A stretch of 64,000 nt of DNA from Hanleya hanleyi (GCA_036873755.1 JAVTVY010037077.1:107802-171801); one strand, 5' to 3'. Shown: positions 49,104-59,503, counted from the stretch's first letter. Notes: generated from the letters alone by a model not told the origin. Program-made: numbers and translations.

Positions 49104-50600
49104 TACATAAATTCTCTTATCTCAACGTGTTTGTGAACAACTTTTTTACTTGTTTATCCATTGCACAGCCAGGAAAATGGTGTTGATTAACACAAACATG
49201 GTATTGAGCTCAACATCAATTAATGGAGTTAAACTTAGACCAACACCATAACTCCCCAACACTATCATTTGGTGTTGAACTGGCTTCAATACCATGCTTG
49301 TTTCCCCGCAGTCCCGGGGACTTTACAATGGGATTCGTTCCAGTTTCCAGTTACGCAATCCGCTCTTTCGACATTAATGCTTGGACAATGCTGTCTTGCT
49401 CCAGTGGCGGCGACACGTGCACAGCACCACTTGGGCCACCGCGTGAGCTTCAGTTCGTTCTCATGATCTCTCCCCTATGTTTTTAACATGGAACGGGGTT
49501 TTCAACTATTGATAATAGGCGTAAATATGATAATATGGATCAAATATTCCTACATGTACTATCCCAAGAAAGATTTATGATAATTTTTTGCAAGTTCAGG
49601 TCGAAAATATCTCGGTTATCATCGATAAAAAATATATTCTAGGTTAAAGAGATAGCGAAGCGCCCAAATTGACGAATCGAAGCTCATGCCGCCGGGCAAG
49701 TGTCGGTGCACCTCCCTCTGCCATCGAGGCCAGACCGCATTGTCCAGGGATTAAGCTGACCTGTAATGTAGTGAAATACACGAGTACTGTCAATCCGAAG
49801 AACATAGGATTCAGTTTGACTCAATATTTCGGCTCTTTATTTTGCCAGCATCAGAATATATTTTGAGGTGTCTTATTTTTGTGAGAAGAGAAAAATTTCC
49901 CTATAAATGCCTAAAAAAATACCGAAATAGGCCAGATTGCACATTTTGATGAGCCATCATTTTGTCTCGCCTTTCATAATCATTGGATTTTTATCTCGTC
50001 TTTCATAATCATTGGATGATTATGAAACTTGTTTTTTTTAGATGAAATATTAATTTTTGTCCAAATTATGGCAACTGATACAGTTTTCTGTTTAGCAGAA
50101 TTGTACATGTATGCCTCTACATGTACACATGTGCATGTACATAGAAAGTTTGCTGCAGTTGTCAGCTCTCATTGGATGATTACGAAACTTGGTACACATG
50201 TTTCTTATGATTGGAGGATGCGCCTGTGCTATTTATGAGATGCAATATTAATTTGTGCTCAAATTATGAGGTTTTGGACTTAGTAATTTGCCAATGATAA
50301 TGTACATACATGTACACCTGGGCATGGAAAGTTTGGGGAAGCTGTCAGCTTTCATTGGATGAGTTTGACACTTCCTATCCAAGTTCAATGTGATTCGAGG
50401 ATGTGCATGTGCTATTTAAGAAATATGACATTAAATATGAATTTTTGTCCTAATTATCGCAGTTTAGACTTTGTACGTTTCCATTGATAAGGTTTTTGTT
50501 GGGCAAAAATTTACAAGTAGACCTGTACATGGAAAGTTTGCTGAACCTTTCGTGGGATGATTATAAACTTGATGGACATGTTTCATGTTTCCTAGGTTAG
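49104..50600. other. No gene seen
   Basis: Includes a second cacagccaggaaaatggtg start at 49166 and a repeated tttgtcc-aattatg-cagttt / ttggatgattatgaaactt unit at about 50000-50600. Short frames only. Confidence 0.4.
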
Positions 50601-50609
50601 ACCTAGCTT

Positions 50610-51310
50610 ATCCAGCAGTAATGCCACACGGGACTGACCTATCCAGCAGTAATCCCATATGGGACTGAACTATCCAGCAGTAATCCAAGATCGGACTGGC
50701 CTATCCAGTAGTAATCCCGCATGGGATTGGCCTAGCCAGCAGTAATCCCACACGGGACGGGCCTATCCAGCAGTAATCTCACATGGGACTGACCTATCCA
50801 GAAGTAATCTCACACTGGACTGCAATATGCAGCAGTAATCCCACATGGCACTGACCTATCCAGCCATAATCCTACATGTGACTGACCTATCCCGCTGTAA
50901 TCCCACACAGGGTTAGCCTATCCAGCAATAATCCCACACGGAACTGGCCTCCCCAGCAGTAAGCCCACACGGTAGTGTCGTATGCAGCAGTAATCCCACA
51001 CTGGACTGCCTATGTAGCAGTAATCCAACACGGGACTGATCTATCCAGCAGTAATCCATACGAGACTGGCCTATCCAGCAGTAATCCCACTTGGGGCTGG
51101 ACTATCCAGCAGTAATACCACATGAGACTGGTCTATCCAGCAGCAATAACACACGGGACTGGCCTATCCAGCAGTAATCTCGCATGGGACTGACCTATCC
51201 AGCAGTAATCTCACACTGCCCATGGCAGCAGTAATCCCACGGCCCTGACCTATCCATCCGAAACGGGATTGACCTATCTGGCAGTAATCCCACATGAGAC
51301 TGATGTTATT
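50610..51310. repeat. About 22 tandem 30-31-bp repeats
   Basis: Unit TATCCAGCAGTAATCCCACA followed by cgggactggcc, with scattered substitutions and a few short units. Diverged between copies, so not very recent. Function unknown. Confidence 0.9.
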
Positions 51311-51319
51311 GTCTGTACC

Positions 51320-52870
51320 AGATAACCTATTCCAGACATTATTGTCTGTACCACATCATCTATTCCAGACGTTGTTGTTTGCTCTACATGTGTGCTTTCA
51401 ATACTGCTGCAGCTTCGGTGGATGATCCGCAAGGCGAGATGTTGGGGTTCTCAGAACGCTGACCATCGTAATTCATCCCAGGCTGATATTTCAATAGGTA
51501 TTCTTGAAGAAAAATATATTTTTCTACGTTTTGGATTGAAAGAAAACAAAAATTAGCTTTATTTCAGTCACACCCCAAGTAGTTTTTCGCATTTATACAT
51601 CACAATCCTTTGGGTATGATATACACAGTGTTGATCTATAAGTATTTGTGCCAGCCAAATTTAGATCCAGAAAGTTTCATTCAGAGGGTATACGGTTCTT
51701 GGTTTTCACAAGAGAATATTGCGTTGGCATCATTATTTTTAAACAGCAATATTCGTCCCGCAAACTCCGCCCTGCCAAGATTTTCCGGTTTTGTAGCTAC
51801 TACATGTAGTATGTTGAAGGTGATACTGAAAGCCTTAATTTTAAGGCTGTTTCGAAATTCTATGGACGAGATCTGGCTAGTGAGAGTGGGATCTGACGTT
51901 TGTATTGAGAACTGTAGGTGAACTGATGTGGAGCGTCAAATCCTGAGACGGAATACCATTACAGTAGGTACGATCGACTGGCCTATACGGAGATACTTCA
52001 AGCGGTTTGGGCTTCAAACGCATTTGCTGCCTAACCAACATTAGGCGGTTTTCAAATTGGGTTAAGCCTCTATATATTTTACATTATGATGATTAACCTT
52101 ATATGTAGCGTTCTTTTCTCTCATTGGAAGATTTCATCACGAAAACTATTTAGTTTGGTTGCAATATTAATCGTAAAAGTCACATAAGCGAAAAATAACT
52201 TACTTCTTAGCTGGCGTACACAATACAACGTGTGTATCAATATTGAGCAAGTCATGCATGCAATCCAGTCCACATTGAACCTACGCAAACTAACAACACA
52301 AATGTTGCACCAATAAGATAAAAGAGCATGTTGATGTCAATGTTTTTAGTCACCATCTAGGAAGTAGGCAATGTTAAAGCTTACCTGAACTGGTCTCATC
52401 AAACGTCTGTAAACCGAGTAAATAGCTTTAGCGTACTAGTCACATCCCTGACATGCATATTATGATATAGGTGACTAACCGGAGTATCTTTGCGTCACTT
52501 GAGAAAACTCTGCATAACCCCCCAGAAGGAAACGTCTGTTTCAGGAATGACCACTGTGTGTAGGCACCGTTACACAGGCAATCCTGGGACGTCTGCAGCG
52601 ACTGCAAATTTCTGCTCAGAAAGGCCCCTGCGCAGTTTTAACCAGTTTCTGACCTACTGTATTAAACTACCGTACATTTAACATGCAGGCTTTTTGGTTC
52701 TTCGCCGTTATTGAACAGTACTATTCAGGAACTGTACACTACGAATCAGTAGTGAATCATTCGCGATGAGAATTGTCAGCTCTTGACCGAACTGGACTGA
52801 CAATTTAACGATTTTACAGTACCGATCTGAAGATTTTGGTTAGTACAACTCAGTTTCTGCACAGAACCAT
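51320..52870. other. No gene seen
   Basis: A 103-codon frame at 51610-51921 begins with TTG only and has no motif. No other supportable feature. Confidence 0.4.
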
Positions 52871-52872
52871 CT

Positions 52873-53056
52873 GCACAGCCAGAAAAATGGTGATCGCCTA
52901 TCGCCATTTACCGGTGATGGGACCCTGTCGTCGCCTTTTATTGACGAGGACAAAGGATGACGCAGTTATTTGCGATGGGGCCTGGTCATCACCAATAAAT
53001 GGAGATGAGCAATGATTGTAGATTTCAGGTCATTGCCATTCATTGGCGATGAGGCC
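52873..53056. mobile_element. Same MITE family, copy 2, truncated
   Basis: Begins cacagccagaaaaatggtga as an inverse of the end of copy 1 and carries the same gatggggcctggtcatcacc words. It stops near 53056, just before the NRF1 site and promoter-like array, so the virus-like region may start here (inference). Confidence 0.55.
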
Positions 53057-53187
53057 AGTAGTATACAAAGGCTAAATTGGCGAAATAGCGCCTCACTGCG
53101 CATGCGCAGAACCTTGTGTGACGTCATAAGTGTGCGCAGAAAAAAAATGGGGCGGTATTGGGGCGGTGTGCGCATGCGTGATGTGTG

Positions 53188-53997
53188 GGAGGTGGGTACA
53201 AGATGGCCGCCAGTGGAAGATGTGGGAGGTGGGTACAAGATGGCCGCCAGTGTCATGATGTGGGAGGTGGGTACAAGATGGCCGCCAGTGGAAGATGTGG
53301 GAGGTGGGTACAAGATGGCCGCCATGTGTGGGAGGTGGGTACAAGATGGCCGCCAGTGTGAGTGAGATGTGGGAGGTGGGTACAAGATGGCCGCCAGTGG
53401 AAGATGTGGGAGGTGGGTACAAGATGGCCGCCAGTGTCATTGAGTGGAAGATGTGGGAGGTGGGTACAAGATGGCCGCCAGTGTGAGTGAGATGTGGGAG
53501 GTGGGTACAAGATGGCCGCCATGTGTGGGAGGTGGGTACAAGATGGCCGCCAGTGTCATGATGTGGGAGGTGGGTACAAGATGGCCGCCATGTGGGAGGT
53601 GGGTACAAGATGGCCGCCAGTGTCATGGAGAGTGGGTACAAGATGGCCGCCAGTGGAAGATGTGGGAGGTGGGTACAAGATGGCCGCCAGTGGAAGATGT
53701 GGGAGGTGGGTACAAGATGGCCGCCAGTGGAAGATGTGGGAGGTGGGTACAAGATGGCCGCCAGTGGAAGATGTGGGAGGTGGGTACAAGATGGCCGCCA
53801 GTGTCATGATGTGGGAGGTGGGTACAAGATGGCCGCCATGTGGGAGGTGGGTACAAGATGGCCGCCAGTGGAAGATGTGGGAGGTGGGTACAAGATGGCC
53901 GCCATGTGGGAGGTGGGTACAAGATGGCCGCCATGTGGGAGGTGGGTACAAGATGGCCGCCAGTGTGATGTGGGAGGTGGGTACAAGATGGCCGCGA
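53188..53997. promoter_or_regulatory. About 23 tandem YY1-like repeats with variable linkers
   Basis: Each copy holds an invariant 25-bp core, gggaggtgggtac followed by aagatggccgcc. aagatggccgcc is one base from the YY1 consensus aagatggcggc. Linkers vary and are drawn from a small set: atgt, atgtgt, agtggaagatgt, agtgtcatgatgt and agtgtgagtgagatgt. The array ends 12 bases before the TATA box of the CARD gene, with the same orientation as that gene. It is preceded by ctgcgcatgcgcag (53096) and gtgcgcatgcgtg (53168). Long open frames on both strands are repeat artefacts. Confidence 0.8.
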
Positions 53998-54008
53998 GTA
54001 GTAAAATG

Positions 54009-54016
54009 TATAAAAG
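54009..54016 (+). promoter_or_regulatory. TATA box (TATAAAAG) of the CARD gene
   Basis: It lies between the repeat array (ends 53997) and the ATG at 54169, about 160 bases before the start codon. Confidence 0.7.
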
Positions 54017-54168
54017 GAGTTGATTTTTAGGGAAAGGGGTGTATTCAATCTGACTTACCTGACCTGACTTGATCAGCCAGCCAGCCAGCCAGTCCTCCTG
54101 CCTGCCTAGCCGCTTGTAATAATACTTTTACACCGTAGCAGTTGCTCACCAGCCTGGAGCCCATAGTC

Positions 54169-54471
54169 ATGGCGTCATTATCATTATTTTTAGTCAGGCT
54201 TGCAAAGTACCGTGTTCGTCTGATTGAAGAGATGCGGAATGTGGGTGAATTATGTGATTTCCTTATGCAGGAGGAAAACATACTACTGGAACAGCGCGCC
54301 GAAGAAATCATGGCGGAGAAAACCACTTCAGCCCAAAACACAGCCCTCATCGATGATGTACCGCAGTTTACCTACTATGGATGTCTAGCCTTCATGGCGG
54401 GATTGAGGATGGCGGGAAATGACGAACTAGCAGATCTACTTGAAGCCCACGATAAATGGAAGCTGACGTGA
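54169..54471 (+). CDS. CARD-only protein, 100 aa, intact
   Basis: I start at the ATG at 54169 (context catagtcATGG), since the upstream start is TTG. The whole protein fits one death-fold CARD domain: helix 1 with YRVRLIEEM, helix 2 VGELCDFLMQEENIL, helix 3 RAEEIMAEKTTS, helix 4 NTALIDDVP, helix 5 YGCLAFMAGLRMAGN and helix 6 DELADLLEAH. The I-AEKT, L-DDVP and AGN--LADLL positions are those typical of CARDs. There is no caspase, NOD or transmembrane part. CARD-only proteins act as dominant modulators of apoptosis or inflammatory signalling; here that is inferred. It lies by a Polinton capsid cluster and shares its promoter array with the RING gene. A host origin cannot be excluded. Confidence 0.75.
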   Translation: MASLSLFLVRLAKYRVRLIEEMRNVGELCDFLMQEENILLEQRAEEIMAEKTTSAQNTALIDDVPQFTYYGCLAFMAGLRMAGNDELADLLEAHDKWKLT

Positions 54472-54479
54472 AATGCTTC

Positions 54480-55170
54480 ACATTGATACCTCACTCGACC
54501 CGATTGGACCACTAGGGGCTGCCCTAACTCCAAAAACGGCTATTTTGAAGATTGCGCATGCGCAGAATGCTTATAGTTCAACCTACACCAGTTCATGAGA
54601 TGCTCCTTCACGTTACCTTCAATTTGATACCTCACTCGACCCGATTGGTCCATTAGGGACGCCTCTAACTCCAAAAAGGCTATTTTTCAAGATTCATATT
54701 TTTGATATCATCTTCGCGCATGCGCACAATTACCCTAATTCAAGCCCATACCCAGTCTATCAGATGCTGCTTCACGTCACCTTCAATTTAATACCTCACT
54801 CGACCCGATTGGTTCATTAGGGACGCCTCTAACCCCCAAAAAAGGCTATTTTCATAGCCTTTGGACTTCGCGCATGCGCAGAAAATTCAAAATAGCCTTT
54901 ATTGGAGTTAGGGCAGCCCCTAGTGGTGCAATCGGGTCGAGTGAGGTATCATTGTGAAGCATTTCACGTCAGCTTCCATTAGATACCTCACTCGACCCAC
55001 TACCTCTAAAATAAAAAATCTTCATTCACCGGATGTTGATAATTATCTTCAAAATAATCTTTTTTTTGAGGTTAGAGGCGTCCCTAATGGTCCAATCGGG
55101 TCGAGTGAGGTATCATTGTGAAGCATTTCACGTCAGCTTCAATATGATACCGGACTCGACCCTCTACCTG
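54480..55170. repeat. NRF1-site modules, left group
   Basis: Modules of about 160-190 bp: cacgt-accttcaatttgata, cctcactcgacccgattgg, ccattagggacgcctctaac, ggctatttt, then an NRF1-type site (ttgcgcatgcgcag 54552, cgcgcatgcgcac 54715, cgcgcatgcgcag 54869). The group turns round near 54890, giving inverted copies. The first module starts at the stop codon of the CARD gene, so the family may derive from that gene's 3' end. Confidence 0.75.
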
Positions 55171-55361
55171 AAAAATAAAATTTTGTTGACTTGACGTATG
55201 AAGATTTTTGTTTTTCAAAAAATTTTTTTTGAAAAAATTTTTTTTGGGGAAAAAGGATGAGGGACATCTGGTGTTAGTTGGTGTGCTTAGTAAAGAAGTT
55301 TTCTCTTCCGGAAAGATGGGTTGGCCCTGAAAAGGGCCGTTGATAGCGTGATACGACACAC

Positions 55362-56078
55362 TCAGGCGCGGAATATTCTCTTCACGCCTCCTATATGTTT
55401 GAGATGGTTCTCGCCGGCCTCAGTGCAATGGCACATGTCTCCTACACACGTCAGTGTCACCCAACAACCCGCACATAGGCATAAATGACCGCATGGCAAA
55501 ACAGCAAACTCGCTTTCGTCATCTGTACATATGCTACAGCGTGATATTTTCTGCTCTTTATCCAGTTGTTCGTATTGTCTGTGAATCTCCTCGTCCATTT
55601 TAATCATGTCTTCTTTCAGTCCATTAATCAAGTTGTTCAGGCGAGTTATCTCGGCTTCACACCCACAGCATTGTTGTGGCGGAGTTTCGGCGGTAGTTGA
55701 AATCATCGGAATTTCACCAGGCGTTGTCGTTGGCCCACGTCTACTATTTAACCATGGCAGTTCATCTTGTAGTTCCTCATCAGTTGTGTCATCATCATCA
55801 GGTTCTTGTATGGTTTCCATCGTGCTTATTTCTGCGTCATGTTCATCCCTTAGTCTTGTCAATTGTGCATTTTCTTCGACAGTTTGCCGGAGTTGTTCTA
55901 ATTCTTCTGTACTGCGTGTTAAGATGGTTGTTTCGTTTTCCAATTCCCTTTGAAAACTGGTGGTTACCATCATTCCATCATTTTCCTGAACGCTAACCAG
56001 CTCTCTGTGTTCTGTAGCGGCATTTCTCGGGTCCCTAGCGGGGTGATGTGTAAACAGCGCACGTCTTGTTGAATTCAT
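55362..56078 (-). CDS. RING-finger protein with coiled coils, 238 aa, intact
   Basis: ATG at 56078. Residues 42-88 and 138-178 are heptad-rich and probably coiled coil. An acidic stretch lies at 91-106. A C-terminal RING follows: C181-x2-C184, C196-x-H198, C202-x2-C205, then C211 and C216-x-C218. The last pair is CHC instead of the usual CPxC, so zinc ligation of site 2 may be altered. The tail GGVKRIF resembles the end of IAP-type RINGs, which dimerise through it. The likely role is an E3 ubiquitin ligase. There is no BIR domain. With the neighbouring CARD gene it would make a two-gene cell-death or immune-modulation module (inference). Confidence 0.75.
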   Translation of the reverse strand: MNSTRRALFTHHPARDPRNAATEHRELVSVQENDGMMVTTSFQRELENETTILTRSTEELEQLRQTVEENAQLTRLRDEHDAEISTMETIQEPDDDDTTDEELQDELPWLNSRRGPTTTPGEIPMISTTAETPPQQCCGCEAEITRLNNLINGLKEDMIKMDEEIHRQYEQLDKEQKISRCSICTDDESEFAVLPCGHLCLCAGCWVTLTCVGDMCHCTEAGENHLKHIGGVKRIFRA

Positions 56079-56113
56079 GATTGTATGGGTGAATAAATGT
56101 CACAATATACACG

Positions 56114-56121
56114 TATTTATA
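56114..56121 (-). promoter_or_regulatory. TATA box (TATAAATA) of the RING gene
   Basis: On the minus strand aagtataaatacg, 36 bases before the ATG at 56078, between the gene and three YY1-like repeats. Confidence 0.7.
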
Positions 56122-56135
56122 CTTTTAGTGGGCTG

Positions 56136-56265
56136 TGGGAGGTGGGTACAAGATGGCCGCCAGTGTGAGTCAGTGCAAGATGTGGGAGGTGGGTACAAAA
56201 TGGCCGCCAAGTGTCAGTCAGTGCAAGATGTGGGAGGTGGGTACAAGATGGCCGCCAAGTGTCAA
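56136..56265. promoter_or_regulatory. Three YY1-like repeats upstream of the RING gene
   Basis: Same 25-bp core as the array at 53188-53997 (gggaggtgggtac and aagatggccgcc; one copy has aaaatgg), with agtgtgagtcagtgcaagat-type linkers. Relative to the RING gene the core is in the opposite sense from that at the CARD gene, as expected for enhancer-like sites. Confidence 0.75.
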
Positions 56266-56289
56266 TGAGTACAAGATATGCAATGATGA

Positions 56290-56945
56290 AATCTGTGAGA
56301 GCTGTTCATCACTCACTGTGAGTCTGTTTATGTGCATGTTATGACAGTGATCATATCAAGACAGGAAAAACAGAAAAGATGTGAGAACAAAGAGGCTAAG
56401 AGACAGGAAAATAAGCCCAGAAAAACAAATCCAAGACGAAATCAATTATGTATGGACATTAACAACAACAACAGTCGGACGGACCACAGAACGGCAAAGA
56501 GATGCTCACTGTATATGAGTGTGCTTTTGTTATCATTGTTCAAGCATAAAAATTTCCTATTTTTTCCATAAATCCGTTACAATTTTCTCGGAATTATGAT
56601 AAGACTAATCCATAGTGTACACGTATTTTTTTTTTTTAGCCAGGAAAATTAAATTATTTCCAATGTACCTGGGTTTTAGACTACCGTACACTAACTTTAT
56701 GATTTTTAAAATGCCTAAAAATTAATAAAATAATCATATATTCTAGCGTTAGGTTGTTAAATTTTTAAATATAACACTAATGAATTGCCTCAGTTTAACT
56801 TGTAATAAAATTTACAGGTGCCCTGACATTTATTGTAAAATGAAAAGCTGTTTATAATTGTTAAACAAACACACATATATTTTTTCTTCAGCAGCGTAGC
56901 ACACGATACAACCAGAGTGTTTTCGCTGCGCGTGCATCTCAAACA
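56290..56945. other. No gene seen
   Basis: AT-rich sequence. A 79-codon frame at 56332-56571 is Lys/Asn-rich and starts with ATG or GTG in low-complexity DNA; I do not support it as a gene. Confidence 0.4.
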
Positions 56946-56959
56946 TCAAAACATCAAAA

Positions 56960-57900
56960 TAGCCTTTTTGAGGTTAGAGGCGTCCCTAATGGACCAATCG
57001 GGTCGAGTGAGGTATCAAATTGAAGGTGACGTGAAGGAGCATCTGATAGACTGGGTGTGGGCTTGAATTAGGGTAATTCTGCGCATGCGCGAAGATAATA
57101 TGAAAAATATCAATCTTCAAAAATAGCCTTTTTGAGGTTAGAGGCGTCCCTAATGGTGCAATCGGTTCGAGTGAGGTATCAAATTGAAGGTGACGTGAAG
57201 GCGCATCTGATAGACTGGGTGTGGGTTGAACTATCAGCATTCTGCGCATGCGTAATCTTCAAAATATCCTTTTTTGGGTTAGAGGCGCCCCTAGTGGTGC
57301 AATGGGGTCGAGTGAGGTATCAGTGTGAAGCATTTCACGTCAGCTTCAATATGATACCTCACTCGACCCACTACCTCTAAAATAAAAAAAATCTTCGTAC
57401 ACCAGATTTTGATGTTTATCTTAAAAATAGCCTTTTTGGCGTTAGGGGCGCCCCTAGTGGCCCGATGGAGCCGAGTGAGGTATCAATGTGAAGGTGAGAT
57501 GAAGGGCCATCTGATGGACTGGTGTGGGTTGAACTATCAGCATTCTGCGCATGCGCGGTGGCCCGAGGGTATGAAAATAGCCGTTTTGGAGCTAGCGAAG
57601 CCAATAATGGTCCAATGGGGTCGAGTGAGGTATCAAAGTGAAGGTGACGTGAAGGAGCATCTGATAGACTGGACTAGCGGATTTGAAATAGCGTCATTCT
57701 GCGCATGCGCGGTGGCCCAAGGGTATGGAAATAGCCGTGTTGGGAGCTAGGGGAGTTACTACTGGTGCAATGAGATCGAGTGAGGTATCAAAGTGAAGCT
57801 TAGGTGAAGGGGCATCTGCCTGGACTAGCGGATTTGAAATAGCGTCATTCTGCGCATACGCGGTGGCCGAAGGGTATGAAAGTTTATTGAAGCTAGTGAG
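56960..57900. repeat. NRF1-site modules, right group (inverted relative to most of the left group)
   Basis: Five to six modules in the sense gaggttagaggcgtccctaa, tggtgcaatcgggtcgagtg, aggtatcaaattgaaggtga. NRF1-type sites: 57079, 57242, 57545, 57699 and 57850 (last with one mismatch). They flank the RING gene together with the left group. Confidence 0.75.
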
Positions 57901-57959
57901 GTATCCATGTGAAGCCTAGGTGAGGGAGTTACACTAGGGTGTCGTGTCCATTCTGTTGC

Positions 57960-58400
57960 GCAGGTCACGTGGGGTTGTGACGTCACTTCCGGGTTTTTCA
58001 CTGAAATTACCTCCAAACATAGAAGAGTTCCTAATGTTTCCCCTTACACATCCGTATGTTCAACCTCCGGCACCTTTTCCCGCCCCGCCCCGCCCCGGCC
58101 GCAGCGCGCGCGCGTTCTCCGGAAGTGCGCGTCATTCCCGGTAGTGCGCGCGCGCGCGCGGACGCGGGTCAAAAGGTCAAAGGGTGACCTCCAGGTCAGA
58201 CGGTCCAATGTCCAATGGGACAATGTTGCGGCATCGCTATAGTCAGAGCTTGAGCACAAAAAGGGGATTCTACATGAACCTGGGAAAGATGGGCAGTTCC
58301 ATGTGGACCAATCAGCGGTCGAGAAAAAAGAGCCAATCAGCGGTCGAGAAATAGAACCAATCAGCGGCCGAACAATCAGCCCATCGAATTGGGGTATTCA
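57960..58400. promoter_or_regulatory. Orphan CpG-rich promoter-like block: CRE-ETS, E2F, Sp1, DR1 and NF-Y array
   Basis: In order: tgacgtcacttccgg (57978), tttcccgcc (E2F-like, 58077), three GC boxes in ccccgccccgcccc (58083-58097), a (GC)n run at 58143-58157, gggtcaaaaggtcaaaggg (DR-type nuclear receptor half-sites, 58166), two CCAATG at 58204 and 58212, then ccaatcagcgg at 58308, 58333 and 58357 and acaatcag at 58372. The last is a tandem array with a 24-25-bp period matching the NF-Y consensus. No TATA box or ORF follows on either strand nearby, so its target is unknown. Confidence 0.65.
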
Positions 58401-58849
58401 CCGTGTGCTTTCGCTGACGTCCGCGCCTACATCAGGGTTCTTGTACATCCGGGTAATGTTTTCTGGACATGGATGGGTTAGCTTTGGCTCCATTCTAGGT
58501 CACTGATTGGCTAATACGGTGTTCAAAGCCACTTTCATGCATTATGCTCATAGAACTTATAGTCATAATCTATACGTGTTGGACGAGTCTCTTCACTCAC
58601 CGTATACACGTACCTCAATGAAATGCCCGCTCCAAACCTAGACCAAAGACACGTACTTGGTCTGTAGGCTGATTTCATTGGCTCTCTATTTTTTACTATA
58701 GTGCTCTTGCCTTCTAAACTTGATGGGTTACATTTTGACCCCATCCTACACCACTGATTTCAGTTTGACTGAATCTCCACATTGGGCATTGATGCATTAG
58801 GAATAAAACACACAAGACAGGGTTTTTTGGTGAGATCTCATTTTTTTTT

Positions 58850-59040
58850 TTATTCAGTGAACAACAACAACGTGAGAACAACCACGTGAAAACTCAAGCC
58901 CAGAACAAGGGGCTTGTAATTAACTGAAGCCCAGAACAAGGGGCTTGTACATTAACTGAAGCCCAGAACAAGGGGCTTGTACATTGAAGCCCAGAACAAG
59001 GGGCTTGTCATTAACTTAAACCCAGAACGGGGCTTGTACA
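58850..59040 (-). terminator. Protease 3' UTR: five tandem hairpin repeats and poly(A) signal
   Basis: Five copies of a 28-32-bp unit (58896-59040) each with AAGCCC-agaacaag-GGGCTT, a self-complementary six-base stem. The first copy, read on the minus strand, overlaps the last codons of the protease (stop at 59016). AATAAA within an A-run lies at about 58850. The units may act in 3'-end formation or RNA stability (inference). Confidence 0.65.
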
Positions 59041-59489
59041 TTGAAATGATGGGCGGCCCAGTCATAGACGAGTACATCGCGGTCCTCGGCCTGGGAGTAC
59101 TCGTCAAACATCTGTACGATAGTAGATAAGGGTCTTCCCCGGCATCGATGGTACAGGTAAAGCAAGCAATATTGTCCGCACACGCCACTGGTCAGGCTTT
59201 GCAACGTTTGACTGTTCCAACACCACGTCTCTGTGCCTTGATCCATGAAGTCTGTTAAATCGGGATGGAGGGGTGGCAGACCGTACGGGTCAAAGTATTC
59301 CCCCTGCTCTTCTGTCAAGTACACGGCCACCCAGTGTTCACCGGGTCGATCCATCGGGTCCGTGTTGAGAACGTAAGCAGCCGGATACATACGGTCTAAT
59401 GGAAACACATCTCGGGCGAACACCCCTTGAAAGACCCTACGTGTCTCTGGGTCATTCTCCAGCACGGTGGTTATCTGGTCTGTATCCAT
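59016..59489 (-). CDS. Adenain-type cysteine protease (Polinton/adintovirus), 157 aa, intact
   Basis: ATG at 59489 (the upstream GTG start overlaps the capsid gene end). Catalytic residues by family pattern: His52 in GEHWVAVY, Asp67 in GEYFDPYG, oxyanion Gln97 in QTLQS and nucleophile Cys104 in GVCGQYC. Adenovirus proteases use His/Glu/Gln/Cys with the same spacing (seven residues from Gln to Cys). The enzyme matures capsid and core proteins in the virion. It is downstream of the major capsid gene by about 14 bases and is the last gene of the minus-strand series. The frame is open although its neighbour is broken. Confidence 0.9.
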   Translation of the reverse strand: MDTDQITTVLENDPETRRVFQGVFARDVFPLDRMYPAAYVLNTDPMDRPGEHWVAVYLTEEQGEYFDPYGLPPLHPDLTDFMDQGTETWCWNSQTLQSLTSGVCGQYCLLYLYHRCRGRPLSTIVQMFDEYSQAEDRDVLVYDWAAHHFNVQAPFWV

Positions 59490-59503
59490 TTTAGGTGGAG
59501 AAG

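Noticed and set aside
53188..53997. CRISPR-like repeat-spacer array
   Set aside because: Linkers are short, repeated and related to each other, not unique spacers. The context is eukaryotic and no cas genes are present.
53093..54048. Tandem-repeat proteins in the YY1-like array
   Set aside because: All six frames stay open because the unit lacks stops. There is no start context, and the array ends at a TATA box.
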